Shown here: piece after piece, positions 32,994 through 41,394 of the stretch
Layout of the letters: each line of letters opens with the position of its first letter
How positions within the stretch are numbered: position 1 is the stretch's first letter
Position numbers and translations under genes: made by a program
Notes under the pieces: generated by a model
Seen by the model: only the letters and a program-made list of their open reading frames with translations
Databases searched by the model: none
Told to the model about the DNA's origin: nothing
NCBI GenBank assembly: GCA_003142595.1
Contig: PLMU01000007.1
Span: 5,166-69,165 of the forward strand
Direction of reading: 5' to 3'
Origin: Phycisphaerales bacterium
GTDB taxonomy: Bacteria > Planctomycetota > Phycisphaerae > Sedimentisphaerales > UBA12454
DNA: 64,000 bases

Positions 32994-34684
32994 AGAAAAA
33001 GCAAGATAACAAAATGTTTATAAATCTTCCAGACTGTGCAACAGAATATATTCGGCTTGTCATCAAGAAGATGCGATGGCAGAAAAAAGTCCGCGGCGAT
33101 GTTCAGGCAGAGCTTATCGCACATTTTGAGGACGCTTTGAAATACTGCAAAACGAATGAGGAGAGAGAAAAGACGGCTAAGGAAATAATCAGCGAATTTG
33201 GCGATGCGAAAATGTTAGCTATCCTTGCCAGACGTGCAAAAAAACGCTGTCAGTCACTCTGGCAGAAAATGTTTACCAAAGCCCTTCAAGTCTCCGGCAT
33301 AATAATCGGCTTATTTATTTTATACGTAATCTGGTTTATAAGCGGCAAGCCGAAAATAACAACTGATTATGTGGCACAACTCAATCAAATTGCCAAGCCA
33401 GCTTCTACAGATGAAACACTGAACGCGGCATATTATTATAATCAGGCGGGCGAAAAAATTGACAAACTTCCTGAAGAGATGACAAATATTTTCGCAAAGT
33501 CATACTTCGAATGCAATGAGCCTGAAAAAAAACAGGCCGAGGACTGGCTGGCGGAAAATCAGGAGCTTTTAAATCTTGTCATTGCGGGCTCTGATAAGCC
33601 CTACTGCTGGGATAAATATGAAGCAGGAGACAAAAATATGTTTGTTGTGCTTTTGCCGCATCCCAAAGAATACAAAAATATCGCACGAATATTGTGCTTT
33701 AAAGCGTGCTTTTTGGCATCGGGAGGAAATTACCATCAGGGACTCGAAAATATTTTAACAGCGTTTAAATTGGGAAAGCACATAAAGGCAGAGCCTTTCC
33801 TTATTGAACAGTTCGTCGGCATAGCAATAGAATCCACTGCCGTTCAAAATCTACGGCAGATCCTGAGCAGGTATAATATCGACAAATCCGAACTTGCCAA
33901 ACTCCAGAAAGACCTTGAGGCAATTGCCCGGGAAGATATCTTCAGGATAAATTTCAAGGCCGAAAGATTATGTATGTATGACGGGATACAACGATGGTTC
34001 ACTGATGATATTTTCGGAGGACATATTTGCGTTAAAGGAGATGGTCTAGGGATAATTGACGTGATAATTAACGGCCCAAATAACAGCCAAAATAACTACC
34101 AGGAGCAAGGATTTAGCGATACGTCAAAACGGTTTCTTCAAATCTTATTTATTCAGCCGGGAAAAAAAGAAACGCTTAAATCCTCCGATGAAATATATGG
34201 CTATTATGAAAAATTATCGGCACTGACGCCGTTTGAGCAGCAAAGTATAGAACCCAATACGAATGAGAAATTAAAGGAAATAGCAGGCAAAAATATATTT
34301 TTGGCTATGCTCGCTCCAGTGTTTAATAAATTCGTAACCATGCCTTACAGAAGTAAGACTGAAATACAAGCCGCGACGACGATAATAGCTATAATTCGCT
34401 ACAAACAGGAAAATGGGACTTATCCGGATAATCTCGAAGGGTTATTAAAAGCAGGTTTAATAAAAGAAATTCCTGGCGACCCGTTCAGCGACAAGCCTTT
34501 GATTTACAAAAAGACCGAAAAAGGCTTTACCTTATACAGTGTCGGTCCGGATTTTGTCGATAATAGCGGAATAATGGGGGTTGATAAGGATGGCAAGCCG
34601 AGATTGTGGAACGAAACCGGAGGCGATGCAGTATTCTGGCCGGTGGCAGAGCCGGGGCAGAAAGCTGTAACCAGCCGCAAATAA
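32990..34684 (+). CDS. HAAS-domain membrane protein with pseudopilin-like C-terminus, copy B
   Basis: A 564-aa paralogue of the preceding gene with the same order: HAAS-like N-domain, membrane helix (VSGIIIGLFILYVIWFISG, ~97-115), helical outer part, and the end IPGDPFSDKPLIYKKTEKGF then TLYSVGPDFVDNSG. It overlaps copy A by the ATGA tetranucleotide, so translation is coupled. The first ~90 residues are almost identical in the two proteins while the outer parts have diverged strongly; the last ~60 residues are intermediate. Two related subunits of one membrane assembly would fit, but this is inference. Confidence 0.8.
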   Translation: MKKKQDNKMFINLPDCATEYIRLVIKKMRWQKKVRGDVQAELIAHFEDALKYCKTNEEREKTAKEIISEFGDAKMLAILARRAKKRCQSLWQKMFTKALQVSGIIIGLFILYVIWFISGKPKITTDYVAQLNQIAKPASTDETLNAAYYYNQAGEKIDKLPEEMTNIFAKSYFECNEPEKKQAEDWLAENQELLNLVIAGSDKPYCWDKYEAGDKNMFVVLLPHPKEYKNIARILCFKACFLASGGNYHQGLENILTAFKLGKHIKAEPFLIEQFVGIAIESTAVQNLRQILSRYNIDKSELAKLQKDLEAIAREDIFRINFKAERLCMYDGIQRWFTDDIFGGHICVKGDGLGIIDVIINGPNNSQNNYQEQGFSDTSKRFLQILFIQPGKKETLKSSDEIYGYYEKLSALTPFEQQSIEPNTNEKLKEIAGKNIFLAMLAPVFNKFVTMPYRSKTEIQAATTIIAIIRYKQENGTYPDNLEGLLKAGLIKEIPGDPFSDKPLIYKKTEKGFTLYSVGPDFVDNSGIMGVDKDGKPRLWNETGGDAVFWPVAEPGQKAVTSRK

Positions 34685-34814
34685 GTAAGTTATAAAAACA
34701 AATAAAATATAAATTAAATATCTGAACAATACATCAGCCCCAACCGTATATTAAAATAAGAAATGAAATAAAAAGTACATAACTAACTTCGCCTCCTCCT
34801 ATACTTATAGAATT

Positions 34815-34848
34815 GGGCGGCTCTTGAGGGAATCAAAGGCCGCCTTTT
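34815..34848 (+). terminator. rho-independent-type terminator of the PadR operon
   Basis: GGCGGC (34816-34821) pairs with GCCGCC (34839-34844), a 17-nt loop between them, followed by TTTT. It lies 130 nt past the copy B stop and just before the end of the convergent alkD-like gene. Confidence 0.65.
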
Positions 34849-34857
34849 ATATGCGCT

Positions 34858-35565
34858 TTATTTTGCCATAGCCTGTTTGCGTAAATTGGCTGGCATTTTT
34901 TCAATTGCGTATCGCAAAGCGGTTCGCGGCATATCAGCTTTATTGCTTACCACAAAATCAAACACCTGCGACTGGTGTTTGCGGCTCGCTTCCTTCAGCA
35001 TCCAGCCGTAACCTTTTTGGACCATATCATCTTCATCCGTGAGCAGATTATCTGCGATTTGGAAAATATCTTTCAGGAATTTACCTTTTCTGGCCGGGAT
35101 AATCAGTGAAACAGCGGCGGCGCGCCTCAGCCAGCGATTTTTTGATTTTGTCCATTTTTTCAGGCCCGCCAGATAGTCGGGATACATCTGAATGAACGAG
35201 CCTACGGCGTGATTGCATAGATTATCACACGTTGCCCAGTTATCGACATATTTATTAATCCAGCGTTCAAAGATTTTGAAATCGCCCGGCAAGAATCTTT
35301 CGTGAATATTATCCGCCCAGATGCCGGCAATTATGCCTTGTTCGCCAAAGCCGGATTTAAAAAGTTCTTCGCACAGGATAAAAATCTCTTTTTTGCTTAA
35401 GTTTTTAATCTCCGAAAAATATTTTTTGGAAATTTTCCTGATAATCGGGGCTTTTACACCGTGAACCTTTACCTTTTCTTTGAAAAACCTCTGAGCGACA
35501 TTTTTAACCCGCTCGCTGGCTGAGGCTTTAAGCTCATTTCTCATTTGTTCAATAATTTTACTCAT
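34858..35565 (-). CDS. AlkD-like DNA glycosylase (HEAT-repeat)
   Basis: The 235-aa, all-helical protein follows the DNA alkylation repair (AlkD) family: KVHGVKAPIIRKISKKYF (~34-51), VDNWATCDNLCNHAVGSF (~107-124, with the catalytic-region W and D), RRAAAVSLIIPA and VQKGYGWMLKEASRKH. AlkD removes bulky or positively charged alkylated bases without base flipping. It is transcribed alone from a TATAAT box 8 nt before the ATG, so the mRNA is probably leaderless. Confidence 0.88.
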   Translation of the reverse strand: MSKIIEQMRNELKASASERVKNVAQRFFKEKVKVHGVKAPIIRKISKKYFSEIKNLSKKEIFILCEELFKSGFGEQGIIAGIWADNIHERFLPGDFKIFERWINKYVDNWATCDNLCNHAVGSFIQMYPDYLAGLKKWTKSKNRWLRRAAAVSLIIPARKGKFLKDIFQIADNLLTDEDDMVQKGYGWMLKEASRKHQSQVFDFVVSNKADMPRTALRYAIEKMPANLRKQAMAK

Positions 35566-35573
35566 CTTAAAGC

Positions 35574-35641
35574 ATTATAATGGTTTTAGCGAAAATAAAG
35601 AAGAAAAAAGCTTTTGACCTAACCTGCTGCGGAGATATAAT
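35574..35641. promoter_or_regulatory. divergent promoters, both with start codons next to the -10 box
   Basis: On the minus strand TATAAT (35579-35574) is 8 nt before the alkD-like ATG. On the plus strand TTGACC (35614-35619), 16 nt and TATAAT (35636-35641) is 12 nt before ATG 35654. Neither gene has a placed Shine-Dalgarno, giving a leaderless and a near-leaderless transcript from one 88-nt region. Confidence 0.6.
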
Positions 35642-35653
35642 TCGCGTAAACAT

Positions 35654-36118
35654 ATGAAATTTTTTTCAAAGACAAATAAAAAATATTACGCTTCTGAGCT
35701 TATTTCTTATGCCACTGCGGCAGGAGCAGCAAGTCTTTCGGCGTATATCGCGGATATATCTACCAACTCCAATCTGTTAATCACAATTATATCGACACTG
35801 GGCGGCACCGTGGGTTTTCTTGCGGGCGGGATGGGAAGTTACGCGATTTTACACTTTGCCGAATATAAAAACGGCAGGAGGAATTTTCCGCTCGATATGA
35901 AATCAATGTTTATATCCGATATTCACGGTATATGGGTAACATATATTATCAGGATTCCATTGCAATACTTTATGCAAAAATTCGGGGTTGCTCCGGCCCT
36001 GGCTGCGCCGATTGCGCAGATTTTTTCAGGGCAGCTCGGAACCGCTGTCAGGATTTACAGCAATTACAAAAAGAAAATTTTCGGCGCGGAACCCCGCGGT
36101 AAAACTACTAAAAAATGA
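35654..36118 (+). CDS. small polytopic membrane protein
   Basis: 154 aa with three or four hydrophobic stretches (TAAGAASLSAYIADIS, LLITIISTLGGTVGFLAGGM, FGVAPALAAPIAQIFSGQLG) and a basic C-terminus. No motif is recognised. Its stop overlaps the glycosyltransferase ATG (ATGA), so it probably works with or is made together with that enzyme, for example as a membrane partner, which is inference. Expressed from a promoter 12 nt upstream of the ATG. Confidence 0.7.
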   Translation: MKFFSKTNKKYYASELISYATAAGAASLSAYIADISTNSNLLITIISTLGGTVGFLAGGMGSYAILHFAEYKNGRRNFPLDMKSMFISDIHGIWVTYIIRIPLQYFMQKFGVAPALAAPIAQIFSGQLGTAVRIYSNYKKKIFGAEPRGKTTKK

Positions 36119-37344
36119 CAAAAATAAAAGTTCTCGCTCTTGTTCACGGCCAAATGTCATCGCATACGGTTCGCGTCCTTGCGATAGCCAAGGCATTGCG
36201 CCAAACAGGCCGATACGATATTATTTTTTCCGGCGACGGACTATATATGAAACTCGTCGAGCAGGCGGGTTTCGAATGGATAAAAACGCAGCTATTTAAT
36301 AAGGAAGAACTTTTTCAGCGAATTGACGATAACCTGGCAACGATTTACTTCACGGCGGAAAATTACGAAAAATATTTCCAAATCGAAAAAGCAATGATTG
36401 GAAAAATTCTGCCTGATATAATCATTCGCGACCACTTCAGGGAAATGGCCGGCGTTGGGGCGAAAATAAAACAAATAAGAGCTTTTGACGTCTTTGTTCA
36501 GAAAGCAACTCTAAGTCCATATTATCATTTCGATTTCAAGCCTGAAAAACTGCCGGAATGGATAAGTATTTTTCCAAAACGATTTCTGCTGTTTGCAGCC
36601 AGGAAAATAGAAAACCATTATCGCAGGAAAAATTCCTGCTATATCCGCAAAAAATTAAAAGAGCTTGGGCTGCAAAAATATATTTCAATCGACGGAGTAA
36701 GGCCGGACCTGACACTCTTTCCGGACGCGAAGGAACTTTTTGAATTGGCTGACGCAGACAGTCGCATATGCAAACACATCGGGCCGGTGCTGCTGACAGG
36801 ACAAGACCCGGCGCCGGAGTGGCTGGAAGAATTCAAAAGAGATAAACGAAAAAAAATACTTATCGCGAGAGGAACTTCCGGCAAATACGACATGACGGGG
36901 CTTTTTGAAAATACTTTCAACGACGGAAAATATGCAATCGCTTTTTACGGCGTTGAGGACAAAAAAATAAACGATTTTTACGGCTGCGGCAAATTCGATA
37001 TCGATAATGTGCTGCCTTTTTGCGATTTGATTATCAGCCATTCAGGGACGGGAACCAATTATTCGGCAATAAAACATAAAGTACCAATGCTCGTGTTTTA
37101 TGACCATTTCGAGCAGCAGATTAACGCGGTAGAGCTTGAAAGAAAAGGCGTTGCCCTGCGGCTGGACAGAAAACATCGCAGGCGGGAAGATATACTTGCT
37201 TCTGTTGAAGAAATTTTGGACAATAACAAATTCAAACAAAATATTACAGCTATGAGCCAAAGCATCAGCAGATATGATTTCCAGAAGCTGGCGGTGGAAT
37301 ACATCAGCCAAGGATTTGAAAACTTTAAAAAACAACAGCTATAA
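36115..37344 (+). CDS. GT-B fold glycosyltransferase (MurG/MGT-like)
   Basis: The 409-aa protein has a GT-B N-domain start (KVLALVHGQMSSHTVRVLAI, ~4-23, then IIFSGDGLYMKLVEQAGF). The donor-binding C-domain contains KKILIARGTSGKYD (~242-255), VLPFCDLIISHSGTGTNYSA (~299-318) and PMLVFYDHFEQQINA (~323-337). The SHSGxGT and DxxxQ pattern is that of UDP-sugar-using GT28/GT1 enzymes, suggesting transfer to a lipid or small molecule. Acceptor unknown. Coupled to the small membrane protein by a 4-nt overlap. Confidence 0.82.
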   Translation: MTKIKVLALVHGQMSSHTVRVLAIAKALRQTGRYDIIFSGDGLYMKLVEQAGFEWIKTQLFNKEELFQRIDDNLATIYFTAENYEKYFQIEKAMIGKILPDIIIRDHFREMAGVGAKIKQIRAFDVFVQKATLSPYYHFDFKPEKLPEWISIFPKRFLLFAARKIENHYRRKNSCYIRKKLKELGLQKYISIDGVRPDLTLFPDAKELFELADADSRICKHIGPVLLTGQDPAPEWLEEFKRDKRKKILIARGTSGKYDMTGLFENTFNDGKYAIAFYGVEDKKINDFYGCGKFDIDNVLPFCDLIISHSGTGTNYSAIKHKVPMLVFYDHFEQQINAVELERKGVALRLDRKHRRREDILASVEEILDNNKFKQNITAMSQSISRYDFQKLAVEYISQGFENFKKQQL

Positions 37345-37374
37345 AAAAGCAGCCCCGCTATAACGCGGGGCTGC
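37343..37374 (-). terminator. terminator shared by convergent genes
   Basis: GCAGCCCCGC (37349-37358) pairs perfectly with GCGGGGCTGC (37365-37374). On the minus strand the stem is followed by TTTTTTAT, so it is a classical terminator for the ompA-like gene; in the plus direction the stem also follows the glycosyltransferase stop. Confidence 0.85.
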
Positions 37375-37406
37375 GAATCCATCTAACAATTCCGTTTGTC
37401 AAACGG

Positions 37407-38090
37407 CTATACAGCTTTTGTATGAACAACAATCTCGACTCTTCTATTCTTTGCCTTGCCGCTGCCGGAATTCGGGGCGACCGGTTTGCCCGAACCGCAG
37501 CCAATAGCTCTTAATCTGCTGTCCGGAACGCCGTCGCTGTTAAGCTGCCTTAAGACTGAAAGAGCTCTTTGAGAGGACAGTTCCCAGTTATCTTTCCAAC
37601 TCGATTTCTTAATCGGGTCGGCATCGGTATGGCCAATAACATCAACCACACTTCCGCCGTATTTTTCGTTCAACACAGAAACAATCTTGCTAAGACTTCC
37701 CTTTGCGCTTCCTTTGAGGGTTGCCTTTCCGGAATCAAATAAAATCATTTCCGGCACAGTAACGGTAATAGTCCCTGCCGCTTTATCAAGGTCAACCTGA
37801 TAATCGTTTCCGAAACCAGTAGCTTCGCCAGCAGTTTGCTTACGAGAAGACATTTGTTTTTTGAGATCATCAATCGTCTGCTGATTTTCTGAAACTTTTG
37901 CTGCCAAACCTTCCTTTTCAGCATTGCTGCCTTCCAAAGTCGATTTGCAATTATCATAAAGACCCTGGAGGTTCTGATGCTCGACATTCAGGGAGTTATA
38001 TTTCTTCTTGTAGTCAGTACAACCACTGATAAGAGCAAGAGAAATAAGCGCAACAGCCGCCATCATAATTCTTTTTCTTAACATAAACAT
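37407..38090 (-). CDS. OmpA-family lipoprotein
   Basis: The 227-aa protein has a lipoprotein signal (basic LRKRIMM, hydrophobic stretch, lipobox LISGC with Cys23). A coiled-coil of ~65 residues follows (YNSLNVEHQNLQGLYDNC to DDLKKQMSSRK), then a C-terminal OmpA peptidoglycan-binding domain with FDSGKATLKGSAKGSL, VIGHTDADPI, NWELSSQRALSVL and KNRRVEIVV. It would tie an outer or inner membrane to the wall. AAGGAG lies before the ATG. Single gene, own terminator. It supports a diderm cell with a wall. Confidence 0.92.
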   Translation of the reverse strand: MFMLRKRIMMAAVALISLALISGCTDYKKKYNSLNVEHQNLQGLYDNCKSTLEGSNAEKEGLAAKVSENQQTIDDLKKQMSSRKQTAGEATGFGNDYQVDLDKAAGTITVTVPEMILFDSGKATLKGSAKGSLSKIVSVLNEKYGGSVVDVIGHTDADPIKKSSWKDNWELSSQRALSVLRQLNSDGVPDSRLRAIGCGSGKPVAPNSGSGKAKNRRVEIVVHTKAV

Positions 38091-38131
38091 TGTCCCATCT
38101 CCTTATTTAAAAAATAAAATCCATTATTAGT

Positions 38132-39298
38132 TTAACGGTAGAATACGAACTGCAACCAGTTCATAACCGCATCATGTAGAATCATAACCACAAATATACC
38201 GATTGACAAGAACGGACCGTAAGGAATTTGTCTCATTTTTCTAAAAAACATACAAAAAAAGGCCCAGGCGAGTCCGAAAAACGGAGCGATGAAAAAAGCC
38301 ACCACAACCGGCCAAGGCCCCAATACAGCCCCTGCCGCACCCATTAAATGGACATCGCCAAGCCCCATCGCCTCTCTGCCAAAGGCAAAAGTGCCCAGAA
38401 TCCTTGTTGCCCAGACTATCGCGCAGCCAATGAAATAACCCCATAAACTGCCAAAAAGTCCAGCAATAACAGGGACTTGCGAAAAATCTATCCACCAATT
38501 GGCAAAACGAGGCGACTTATTATAGATTTTAAAAGCGACAATCTCGCCGATAACTATCGGCATTAAAAAAATTACCTCTTTTAACATTTCAAGACGATGA
38601 TTGTAGTGTTCAGGCGGCAGATTTTCGGTTTGAGGATTAATTTTTTCCGATTTTTCGCCTGGGTAACTTGTTTTTATAATTCCGGTAAAAAGTAACAAAA
38701 GAGATGTTATCAAGCCGACCAGGGCTCCGGCGGCTAAAATCGCAACCTTTGCTGAGGCAATCGGGAAAAGACCGTAACTTCGGATAACCGTCGGGTCATA
38801 GAAAAAAACGGCGAGCGCCGAACCAATTAAACCAGCCGCTGTAACAAACCAGCAAATCGAAAGCGGTATGAGCTGAAGCTCAAGGTCGATTGCCGAGGCC
38901 GCTATGAATGCTGAGAGCATAATGATTTGAATCAGGTAAAGAAAAAAACCGCCGTCAAGAAATCCGCCGACGCCTTTTCTTATGTGTGTTTGAAAATAAA
39001 TCACATAAAGCGCGACAAAGAGCAAGGCCGTGAACAATTCGATGATAATATATCGCGGTGAAATCCGTGTCTTGCATTTTCGGCACCTGCCCAACAACAG
39101 CAGCCATGAAAGAATTGGAATATTATCATAAAATTCTATCGGAGTTTTGCAGGATGGACAGGCAGAGCCGGGATGAACGAGGGACAAATCCCTGGGCAAT
39201 CGGTAAATTACAACGTTGAGAAAACTGCCGATGCAAGCACCGATTGCAAATAAAAATGCGATTACGATTCCATCCGGTAAAATTAAGCATCCTGCCAA
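38132..39298 (-). CDS. prepilin peptidase / N-methyltransferase (A24)
   Basis: The enzyme cuts the leader of type IV pilins and type II secretion pseudopilins. The 388-aa protein has GSFLNVVIYRLPRDLSLVHP (~23-42), two CxxC zinc pairs (CPSCKTPI and CRKCKTRI), and the aspartate active sites in AASAIDLELQLIP and the GxGD-type GLGDVHLMGAAG. Eight or so membrane helices are present. An extra loop of ~60 residues with a charged segment (GEKSEKINPQTENLPPEHYN) separates the helices in the middle. argG lies 3 nt upstream, so co-transcription is likely despite unrelated function. Confidence 0.93.
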   Translation of the reverse strand: MAGCLILPDGIVIAFLFAIGACIGSFLNVVIYRLPRDLSLVHPGSACPSCKTPIEFYDNIPILSWLLLLGRCRKCKTRISPRYIIIELFTALLFVALYVIYFQTHIRKGVGGFLDGGFFLYLIQIIMLSAFIAASAIDLELQLIPLSICWFVTAAGLIGSALAVFFYDPTVIRSYGLFPIASAKVAILAAGALVGLITSLLLLFTGIIKTSYPGEKSEKINPQTENLPPEHYNHRLEMLKEVIFLMPIVIGEIVAFKIYNKSPRFANWWIDFSQVPVIAGLFGSLWGYFIGCAIVWATRILGTFAFGREAMGLGDVHLMGAAGAVLGPWPVVVAFFIAPFFGLAWAFFCMFFRKMRQIPYGPFLSIGIFVVMILHDAVMNWLQFVFYR

Positions 39299-39301
39299 GT
39301 T

Positions 39302-40522
39302 TTATTCCTTGTTTTTATTAACCAATCCCGCAACTTTCATCTGCAAACCGAACAGGCGAATAAATCCTGTCGCATCGGTCGGATTATATTCATCGCCCAT
39401 CGTGAAGCTTGCCATCTTCGTGCTGTAAAGACTCTTTGGGCTTTTAATTCCGGCAGGCGTGCAGCGGCCTTTATAAAGTTTCATTCGGACTGTGCCGGTT
39501 ACGTTTTGCTGAGTAACATTGACAAAAGCATCGAGAGCGTGACGAAGCTGACAGAACCACATTCCGTAATAAACAAGCTCGGCGTATTTCAGGGCGACCT
39601 GCTGCTTATAATGCAGCGTCTCACGGTCGAGAGTCAGAGTTTCAAGAGCCTTGTGAGCTTCGACAAGAATAGTTCCGCCGGGCGTTTCGTAAACGCCGCG
39701 GGATTTGATGCCGACAAGACGATTTTCAACAATGTCGGCCTGGCCAACGCCGTGCTTGCCGCCGATTTTGTTAAGCTGCTCGATTAATTTTACCGGGTCG
39801 ATTTTTTTGCCGTTCAAACTTACCGGAACGCCCTTTTCAAAACCGATTACAACATATTCCGCTTTGTTCGGCGTCTTCGATACCGGATTTGAAAGGACAA
39901 ACAAACGGTCCAATGGCTCATTTGCCGGGTCTTCGAGCTCCGCGCCTTCGTGACTGATGTGCCAGAGGTTGCGGTCGCGAGAATAGATTTTCTTAACGCT
40001 CTGCTCAATTGGAATTTTATGCTCTTTGGCATATTCAATCGCGGCCTCGCGGCTTGTAAGTTCGAACATCGGGTCTTTCCATGGCGCGATGATTTTCAGT
40101 GTCGGGTCAAGAGCCATATATGTAAGCTCGAAGCGAACCTGGTCATTTCCTTTGCCGGTTGCGCCGTGAGCGACGCCGATGGCGCCTTCCTGCTGTGCGA
40201 CAAGAACCTGATGCTTGGCAATCAGGGGACGTGCAATACTTGTGCCGAGCAGATAGCCGTTTTCGTAAATCGCGCCGCTTTTGAGCATCGGCCAAAGATA
40301 TTCGGTAACGAATTCTTTGCGCAGGTCTTTAACGATGCACTTTACCGCACCGGAAGCGAGGGCTTTTTTATTTATGCCATCAAGCTCTTCGCCCTGGCCG
40401 AGGTCGGCGGCGAATGCAATAACATCGTAGCCGTAGGTTTCTTTGAGCCACGGCAGAATTACACTGGTATCGAGTCCGCCGCTATAGGCGAGAACAACCT
40501 TTTGGTTTGCTGATTTAGTCAT
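39302..40522 (-). CDS. argG: argininosuccinate synthase
   Basis: ArgG condenses citrulline and aspartate with ATP. The 406-aa protein has the PP-loop [13 protein letters not shown] (~9-21), [23 protein letters not shown] (~93-103), [13 protein letters not shown] and the aspartate-binding [26 protein letters not shown] serves the ATG. No other arginine genes are nearby. Confidence 0.96.
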   Translation of the reverse strand: MTKSANQKVVLAYSGGLDTSVILPWLKETYGYDVIAFAADLGQGEELDGINKKALASGAVKCIVKDLRKEFVTEYLWPMLKSGAIYENGYLLGTSIARPLIAKHQVLVAQQEGAIGVAHGATGKGNDQVRFELTYMALDPTLKIIAPWKDPMFELTSREAAIEYAKEHKIPIEQSVKKIYSRDRNLWHISHEGAELEDPANEPLDRLFVLSNPVSKTPNKAEYVVIGFEKGVPVSLNGKKIDPVKLIEQLNKIGGKHGVGQADIVENRLVGIKSRGVYETPGGTILVEAHKALETLTLDRETLHYKQQVALKYAELVYYGMWFCQLRHALDAFVNVTQQNVTGTVRMKLYKGRCTPAGIKSPKSLYSTKMASFTMGDEYNPTDATGFIRLFGLQMKVAGLVNKNKE

Positions 40523-40583
40523 TTATGTATTCCTTTCAAATATTACGATGATTATACAATGTCGGTATGATTTGGCAATATGA

Positions 40584-41165
40584 TTACTTGCTGCCGAATT
40601 TATTGAGATGCAGAATTTTTTTCAGCGGTCTTTTGGGGACGTGAAGGACATCTTTATCATCGAGATAATATTTTGTATCTTCTGCCGCATCTTCCATAAC
40701 GGGCGTTTCGGCGGGTTTGCCAAGTGCAATCACAGAATCGACCAGATATTTTTCATCAATATTCAAAATCTCTAATATTTTTATCTTGTCAACCGCGCCA
40801 AGCCAGCAGGAACCGACACCTTTGCCCCAGGCGGCCAATAAAATATTTCCAATCGCGGCGGCGGCGTCAACAGCAGCGTCCTTTTTAATTTTAGTATCAA
40901 TAAGTACAACGATATAAGCGACGGGTCTTTGGTTTGGCTGAGGATTTCTTTTCGGCCTGACGTGGCCTGCCCAGGAAAGCGCCTCAAAAAGATGCTGACA
41001 GGTCTTTGTCTCATCTACGATAATATATTCAAGTGCCTGAACATTTGCGGTAGCAGGTGCACAGCGGGCAGCATCGACAAGTTCAATCAGAAAATTCCTA
41101 TCTAATTTTTCCTGACTGAATCGTCTGACACTGCGCCTGGTTTTAATTAAATCAATTATGTCCAT
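40584..41165 (-). CDS. nitroreductase-family flavoprotein
   Basis: A 193-aa FMN-dependent oxidoreductase: IKTRRSVRRFSQEKLDRNFL (~7-26, FMN phosphate contacts), RCAPATANVQALEYI (~34-48), GVGSCWLGAVDK (~115-126) and ALGKPAE towards the end. Family members reduce nitro compounds, quinones or, in some cases, iodotyrosines; the substrate cannot be told. AAAGGGG lies 8 nt before the ATG, and tRNA-Val is just upstream on the same strand. A second, only distantly similar nitroreductase lies at 57999. Confidence 0.88.
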   Translation of the reverse strand: MDIIDLIKTRRSVRRFSQEKLDRNFLIELVDAARCAPATANVQALEYIIVDETKTCQHLFEALSWAGHVRPKRNPQPNQRPVAYIVVLIDTKIKKDAAVDAAAAIGNILLAAWGKGVGSCWLGAVDKIKILEILNIDEKYLVDSVIALGKPAETPVMEDAAEDTKYYLDDKDVLHVPKRPLKKILHLNKFGSK

Positions 41166-41189
41166 AGTAAAAACCCCTTTATCAATAAA

Positions 41190-41263
41190 TGGGCAGTATA
41201 GGACTCGAACCTACGACATCCTGCTTGTAAGGCAGGCGCTCTAGCCAACTGAGCTAACCGCCC
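41190..41263 (-). tRNA. tRNA-Val (anticodon TAC)
   Basis: The complement folds with acceptor GGGCGGT/ACTGCCC (one G-T), anticodon stem CCTGC/GCAGG with loop CTTACAA, T-arm GTAGG TTCGAGT CCTAT and discriminator A. Anticodon TAC reads GUA/GUG valine codons. CCA is not encoded. Confidence 0.93.
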
Positions 41264-41356
41264 GGAAACCTTTAAATTACGTTTTTAAAAGGTGTTTGTC
41301 AAGAACAAATGGCTGTCAAACCTGAACGCAATCATTTGCCCTGCATTCATTTGCAC

Positions 41357-41385
41357 TTGACGCTAATGTGCGATTAAAGTAGAAT
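41357..41385 (+). promoter_or_regulatory. promoter of a leaderless membrane glycosyltransferase gene
   Basis: TTGACG (41357-41362), a 17-nt spacer and TAGAAT (41380-41385) lie so that only 9 nt separate the -10 box from ATG 41395. No Shine-Dalgarno is present. Confidence 0.7.
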
Positions 41386-41394
41386 TCATAAGAT

